This document shows positions 5,857 to 9,392 of a stretch of 9,392 nucleotides of DNA, piece by piece (the first letter of the stretch is position 1; each line of letters starts with the position of its first letter). A model generated the notes under the pieces. That model was not told where the DNA came from. It saw only the letters and a list, made by a program, of their open reading frames with translations, and searched no databases. Origin of the DNA: Thermoplasmata archaeon (lineage in GTDB: Archaea > Thermoplasmatota > Thermoplasmata > Thermoplasmatales > Thermoplasmataceae); the NCBI GenBank assembly GCA_021827885.1, contig JAKAUD010000020.1, positions 1 through 9,392 on the forward strand, in the 5' to 3' direction. The position numbers and the translations under genes were made by a program.

Positions 5857-6855
5857 ATGGAAATCAATATCTACAGAAGATACAAGAGATTTAAAAAAGC
5901 CTACAGAAACGTCTTGTCTGTGATGTGGAATTTATATATTAAGAAAAGTGTTATAGATGTTATTTTGAGGGATGGTATTAGAGAAAAGCTCTCTCCTGGA
6001 GCTGCGTCTGGATGGGCTTTAATTACTGAAAAGTGTTATAGTTTTAAGGGAACGACGCTAGTACAAACTAATAGATGTCAGGCTATTAATAAAGAATTAC
6101 TCAATGAATTTAAGAAACTATCAGATGTAGAATGGAAAGACTTGTGGCATTTATTGGCAAACGGTACAGAATTCCAAAAGGCAACAGATATCATGAAAAG
6201 TGTAGAAGATTTCAGAAAGAATGAAATGATTCAATATAAAACCGGTAAGGTTATAATTATGCATGGTTTAAGGGATAACGGAGACATTATAGATGTCTTT
6301 ATTAATGAAGACTATAAGTTTCTAGAAGTCAAAGATAGAGTAGTCATAGATTTAGGGGCTAATATAGGCGATTCTGCAATATATTTTGCGTTAAACGGTG
6401 CTAAGAAGATAATTGCATTGGAGCCGTTTTATTATACATTTAGCTTAGCATCTCAAAATATAAAGGAAAACCATTTAGAAGATAAAATAGAGCTTCTCAA
6501 TGCAGGATATGGTGTAGATGGAGAAATCCTTGTTGATGAAGATTTTAGGAATAATACTGGAACAAAATTAAGACGATCTAAAGCCGGAAAGAAAATTAGG
6601 GTATACTCACTGAAAAGCTTAGCTGAAAATTATTTACTTGACAAAGCTATATTGAAAATGGATTGTGAAGGGTGTGAGTATAACTTGTTAAATGAAGATA
6701 ACTCAGTAATTTCCAAGTTTTCCAAAATTCAAATTGAGTATCATAGGGGATATAAAAGATTAGTGAAGAAGTTGAAAAATTCAGGATTTAACGTTGAATA
6801 TATAAAACGCGATGAATCAAAGGTTTTTGGATATATTTATGCTTCAAGGTGTTGA
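5857..6855 (+). CDS. FkbM-family SAM-dependent methyltransferase
   Basis: The protein has 332 residues. The C-terminal two thirds form a Rossmann methyltransferase of the FkbM type: VIDLGANIGDS (163-173) is the SAM-binding motif I, IALEP (186-190) holds the acidic residue that contacts SAM ribose, and LKMDCEGCEY (266-275) is the family's characteristic KxDxEGxE motif. In surface-glycan loci such enzymes usually O-methylate a sugar hydroxyl, so this one probably caps or decorates the polysaccharide made by the left-hand cluster. The first 130 residues are a basic N-terminal extension without a recognised domain. The ATG at 5857 overlaps the TAA of a small upstream frame and has only a weak AGAGGG 8 nt before it. 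The gene is very AT-rich, like the glycosyltransferases and unlike the flanking IS genes. It is the only intact non-transposon gene between the two IS3 copies. Confidence 0.9.
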   Translation: MEINIYRRYKRFKKAYRNVLSVMWNLYIKKSVIDVILRDGIREKLSPGAASGWALITEKCYSFKGTTLVQTNRCQAINKELLNEFKKLSDVEWKDLWHLLANGTEFQKATDIMKSVEDFRKNEMIQYKTGKVIIMHGLRDNGDIIDVFINEDYKFLEVKDRVVIDLGANIGDSAIYFALNGAKKIIALEPFYYTFSLASQNIKENHLEDKIELLNAGYGVDGEILVDEDFRNNTGTKLRRSKAGKKIRVYSLKSLAENYLLDKAILKMDCEGCEYNLLNEDNSVISKFSKIQIEYHRGYKRLVKKLKNSGFNVEYIKRDESKVFGYIYASRC

Positions 6856-6859
6856 ATAG

Positions 6860-7042
6860 GCCTCCCCTTCGTACAACTGGAACAGAAATGAATATACTGA
6901 AGAACAAATAAAACCGTTCAATTTAGTGCTTCTTGGGGCCGAGGTTAATGGCGTTATTCCATGTTTACCTTATAGGAAAGAAAGTTCTGGAATCCTGCAT
7001 GAAAAATTCGTAGATTACAGAACTGGTAAATCTTCTAACTAA
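6860..7042 (+). pseudogene. Unidentified gene fragment without a start codon
   Basis: After a TAG at 6857-6859 the frame stays open for 60 codons to TAA at 7040-7042. It includes YNWNRNEYTEEQIKPFNLVL and GVIPCLPYRKESSGILHEKF. Composition is protein-like, and the EYTEEQI...LVLLGAEV stretch loosely resembles the tail of a small methyltransferase domain, but I cannot assign it. There is no ATG in frame and no ribosome-binding site. It follows the FkbM stop by 4 nt, so it could be the remains of a downstream operon gene. From 7043 to about 7149 I see nothing. Confidence 0.3.
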
Positions 7043-7149
7043 TTACCTTTCCCCTATAACAATTATTGGAAATAACGTAACTGGTTAGTCCCCTGTGCCT
7101 GATAATGGTATGTGACCAAATCTGGTAATAGAAACGTGAATATCCATGA

Positions 7150-7842
7150 TATTGTATCTATGTATCGGTTCGATTTCTTGCAGAAACCCCAAGGGACCAG
7201 GAAGAGATAGACAGTCTCTCTGAGGAGAACAGGAAACTTAGGGAGGAGAACGAGCGCCTCAGGAGGGAAATTGAGGAGTACAAGAAGAGGCATCCAACAA
7301 CAGTGGGCATCAAGAACGGAAAGGCGTACTTCATAATGGATGAACATCCCAAAAAGGAGAGGAGCAACAGGAATCCGGGAGCACAGATCGGTCACAGGGG
7401 GCACTTCAGGAGAATTCCTAAGATAACGGAAAGAGTCACACTGAAGACATCAGAATTTTCCTGTCCAATATGCTCCTCTCCCCTTGTCAGGAAGGGCATA
7501 CGGAGGAGGGTGATAGAGGATATCCCTCCCATTGTGCCAAGTGTGATTGAATATAAAATAGAGAGGATGTACTGCAGGCATTGCAGGAAGACATTCGAAC
7601 CTGATGTTCCCAATACACTCCCTGGTGCCAGATTGTCATTGAGAACAATGCTCATCACCGCATACCCGAAGATAGGTATTAGGATGAGCATAGAGACCGT
7701 TTCCACAACGATGAAGGAGATGTTCGGGGTTTATGTTTCAGAGGGCGAGGTGCAGGACATTCTCTACCAGCTCTCAGATGCACTGGGCAAGGAATATCTC
7801 AGCCTTCTTGATGATATAAGGAGAGCACCTTCCCAACACACC
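7150..7842 (+). pseudogene. IS66-family transposase, N-terminal half
   Basis: The frame is open from just after the TGA at 7147-7149. A coiled coil (EEIDSLSEENRKLREENERL) is followed by a GAQIGHRGHFRR basic stretch, a zinc-binding region with CPIC (near 7462) and CRHC (near 7573), and the start of the transposase core (GARLSLRTMLITAYPKIGIR, then LSLLDDIRRAPSQHT). This order matches IS66 transposases. No usual start codon lies in frame before GTG 7303, so the 5' end is also damaged. After HT at 7842 the expected catalytic DET motif is absent and the frame continues into unrelated IS110 DNA up to 7980. All catalytic residues are therefore lost. Codons and base composition match the IS genes rather than the glycan genes. 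Confidence 0.8.
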
Positions 7843-9094
7843 TATAAGAGGATTATGGGGGAATCCAAAGGGGTAAGAGTTTTATCATCAATTTTTCAGC
7901 CATTTATCAGGTTCCAGTGGAACTTACCCTCTCCCCGTGTCCTGACAATCTCTGCCTGTACGGTTTGTGATTCTTCATGATGGAGAAAACATGGTACAGT
8001 AGCCTCTTTCCAACAATGTTGTATGCCTGAACAGGCTTCTTGCCTCTTCCGATCTCACAATTGAATATGTCCAGGAACTCCCTGTTCCTGTGATTTACCA
8101 ATGATACTGCAGATTCATATGCTGCATTAGAGAAGTATGGATTCCTCACCTTGGAGGAACCTGCTGCACGATATTTCCCTCCGCTCCCCTTCATCCTGGG
8201 GACTCGCCCTCCGAATGACTGGAGTTTGAGGGCGGAGGAAAACTGCCCTATTGGACCTATCTCCGATACTATTGCTGCTGCATTCATACGACCTATGCCA
8301 TCTATGTCGTCTATCCTCTTGACATCCTCATTGTCCTTCGTTGCATCTAGTATCTCTGCCTCTATCTCCTTGATGGCGTTCAGCTCTGCCTTTAGTCTCT
8401 TGACGCTCTCCCTTATCCTGAATGCATAAACGTCTGAGACATCGGGTATCCCTATGGAGTTTTTCGCAAGATCCAGGATTCTTTCAGCATCCTCTCTCTT
8501 GTAATGGTTCCTGCTGCATTTCCTCATTGTGCTGAGAACGTTCTCTAATCCAGACTTCAGTATGTTTCCAGGAATGGAATATTTCTCCATCATGGCAAGG
8601 GACTTCTTTGACGTAATATCTGGGAACATGTTGAGGAATTCCGGGAACACGCACGCAAGGTCTGCTGAGATCCGGTTGATTACCCTTGTTATGTTCTTCT
8701 TCACGCTCTGGAGGGGTCTCGTGATGCTGGAAACATCATCCCATACATGTGGAACCTTACCTGGATCTCCAGGAAGCCATGGGGTGGATGCCAGCATGTG
8801 GCAGTCGACCTTGTCAGACTTGTGCTTGCCAAGGTTTGATATTGTCCTGGCTGAGTCTGTCACCCTGGCATCAACGTAGTACACTACATATCCGCTGGAC
8901 TCAAGGAAGTGCTGCAGCGGGAGGTGATACGTTCCGGTAGGATTAACGTATACCCCCCTCACAGAATCTCTGTTGCTCCTCTCAACGACCTTCAGCTTCT
9001 CAAGAAGCTCTCCGAATCCTTTCCTGTCGTTGTTTATCTGACTTCTCCACATGACCTTTCCCTCATTGTTCTGCATCTCTACCTGGTGTGTCTT
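7843..9094 (-). mobile_element. IS110-family element inserted in the IS66 gene and cut by IS3
   Basis: The left limit is placed where the IS66 reading frame loses its similarity (after 7842). The right limit is the tip of IS3 copy 2 at 9095. IS110 elements lack long inverted repeats, so the left edge may be off by some bases. Only about 65 nt separate it from the transposase stop, so the long non-coding end that carries the bridge RNA should lie upstream of the transposase, beyond the IS3 copy and outside the window. Confidence 0.65.
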
Positions 9095-9100
9095 TGACAT
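7907..9100 (-). pseudogene. IS110-family transposase, 5'-truncated by IS3
   Basis: IS110 recombinases combine an N-terminal RuvC-like DEDD domain with a C-terminal Transposase_20 domain, guided by a bridge RNA. The residues remaining are SKTHQVEMQNNEGKV, the second half of the GIDVSKTH motif, so the first catalytic Asp is gone. NPTGTYHLPLQHFL takes the place of the usual ExTGxY, with Asn at the Glu position. SDKVDCHMLA keeps the last two Asp. VKRIDDIDGIGRMNAAAIVS and GGRVPRMKGSGGKYRAAGSS form the Transposase_20 part with its candidate catalytic Ser. The frame can be read 17 codons further, to an ATG at 9151, but that stretch is the IS3 end read out of frame and not part of the original protein. 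ATG 9098-9100 itself lies in the IS3 tip. The product is probably inactive. Confidence 0.82.
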
Positions 9101-9131
9101 GGACCCCTGAAATTTGTACCATTTTTTGAGT

Positions 9132-9392
9132 TCATTCGAGGAGTAAGACATTCTTGTACCTCCCTATCTGTTTGTCCAACCATTTCTTCTTGAAAACACT
9201 GTCCATGGTGATCTTCTCTTCAAATTCTTCTGGAGCGAGATAGTTCAGTGATGAATGGGGCCTCACTGAATTGTAGTCCTTGACTGCCATATCCATGTAA
9301 TCACTGAATTCATCAAAGTTGTTGAAATCCCTGCTGTAGATGTAGTCTTCCTTGAAGTGGCCGAAGTATGATTCTATGTGTGCATCCTCCTC
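9132..9392 (-). CDS. IS3-family transposase OrfB, C-terminal part (partial)
   Basis: The frame is open from the window edge to TGA at 9132-9134. It carries AHIESYFGHF with the third catalytic residue (Glu) of the DDE triad, VRPHSSLNYLAPEEFEE, and the tail GRYKNVLLLE. The protein is identical to copy 1 from the window edge through EEKI. The last 25 residues then differ at 8 positions, for example MDSVFKKKW against MDEEFKEKW, with the same length. No damage is visible in this part. The rest of orfB and orfA lie outside the window. Confidence 0.9.
   Translation of the reverse strand, partial: EEDAHIESYFGHFKEDYIYSRDFNNFDEFSDYMDMAVKDYNSVRPHSSLNYLAPEEFEEKITMDSVFKKKWLDKQIGRYKNVLLLE
9211..9392. repeat. 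Direct repeat shared with IS3 copy 1 (4103-4284)
   Basis: This is the second copy of the 182-bp stretch with no visible mismatch. The repeat probably continues beyond the window edge. Confidence 0.85.

Larger units (their letters stand above)
9095..9392 (-). mobile_element. IS3-family insertion sequence, copy 2 (partial)
   Basis: The left tip TGACATGGACCCCT is the same as in copy 1, and the orfB end follows in the same orientation. The element runs off the window. It is inserted into the IS110 transposase codons just before AAG ACA CAC (Lys-Thr-His). The first 117 nt differ from copy 1 at 26 positions without gaps; the remaining 182 nt show no difference. Confidence 0.85.

Noticed and set aside
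7063..7706. Minus-strand frames of 69-113 codons opposite the IS66 fragment
   Set aside because: They are antisense shadows; the plus strand carries the coiled coil, zinc-finger and transposase core motifs.
8151..9097. Plus-strand frames of 62-116 codons opposite the IS110 transposase
   Set aside because: They are antisense shadows of a gene with clear protein motifs and have no motifs of their own.
1..9392. CRISPR array, defence genes, toxin-antitoxin pair, rRNA or tRNA
   Set aside because: No regularly spaced repeats, no matching protein motifs and no RNA gene signatures were seen on either strand.

Overview
The window looks archaeal, most likely an acidophilic member of the Thermoplasmata. 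This is inferred from GGTGA and GGAGGTG ribosome-binding sites, a TATA-like box about 27 nt before an ATG with no ribosome-binding site (a leaderless pattern), arginine written mostly as AGG/AGA, frequent ATA isoleucine codons, and the mix of insertion sequences. No 16S rRNA or marker gene is present, so the assignment is tentative.

The left third (1-3543) is an AT-rich surface-glycan cluster, all on the + strand. It holds the end of an unidentified gene (2-88), a membrane-anchored family-2 glycosyltransferase (120-1157), a UDP-sugar epimerase/dehydratase-like extended SDR (1439-2374), and a GT4-type glycosyltransferase (2389-3543). The GT4 gene appears to begin with ACG rather than ATG behind a well-placed ribosome-binding site. 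The first ATG in frame, at 2620, would remove about 77 conserved N-terminal residues. A fourth probable glycan gene, an FkbM-type methyltransferase (5857-6855), lies apart from the cluster.

The rest is a graveyard of insertion sequences. In order: a decayed DDE transposase end (3633-3986, minus); a full-length IS3-family element of the IS150 type (3987-5300, minus) with orfA, orfB and an A8 slip site joining them; the end of a second IS3-type element (5302-5509, plus); a piece of a third IS3 orfA (5510-5629, minus); the FkbM gene; a gene-like fragment (6860-7042); an IS66-type transposase front half (7150-7842); an IS110-family element cutting that gene (about 7843-9094, minus); and a second IS3 copy (9095 to the window end, minus) cutting the IS110 transposase.

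The two IS3 copies lie in the same orientation about 3.8 kb apart and flank the FkbM gene. They share a 182-bp stretch with no mismatch, next to a 117-nt stretch containing 26 mismatches. The window therefore shows a sugar-coat locus being remodelled by stacked transposons. I did not find a new defence system, CRISPR array, tRNA or rRNA.
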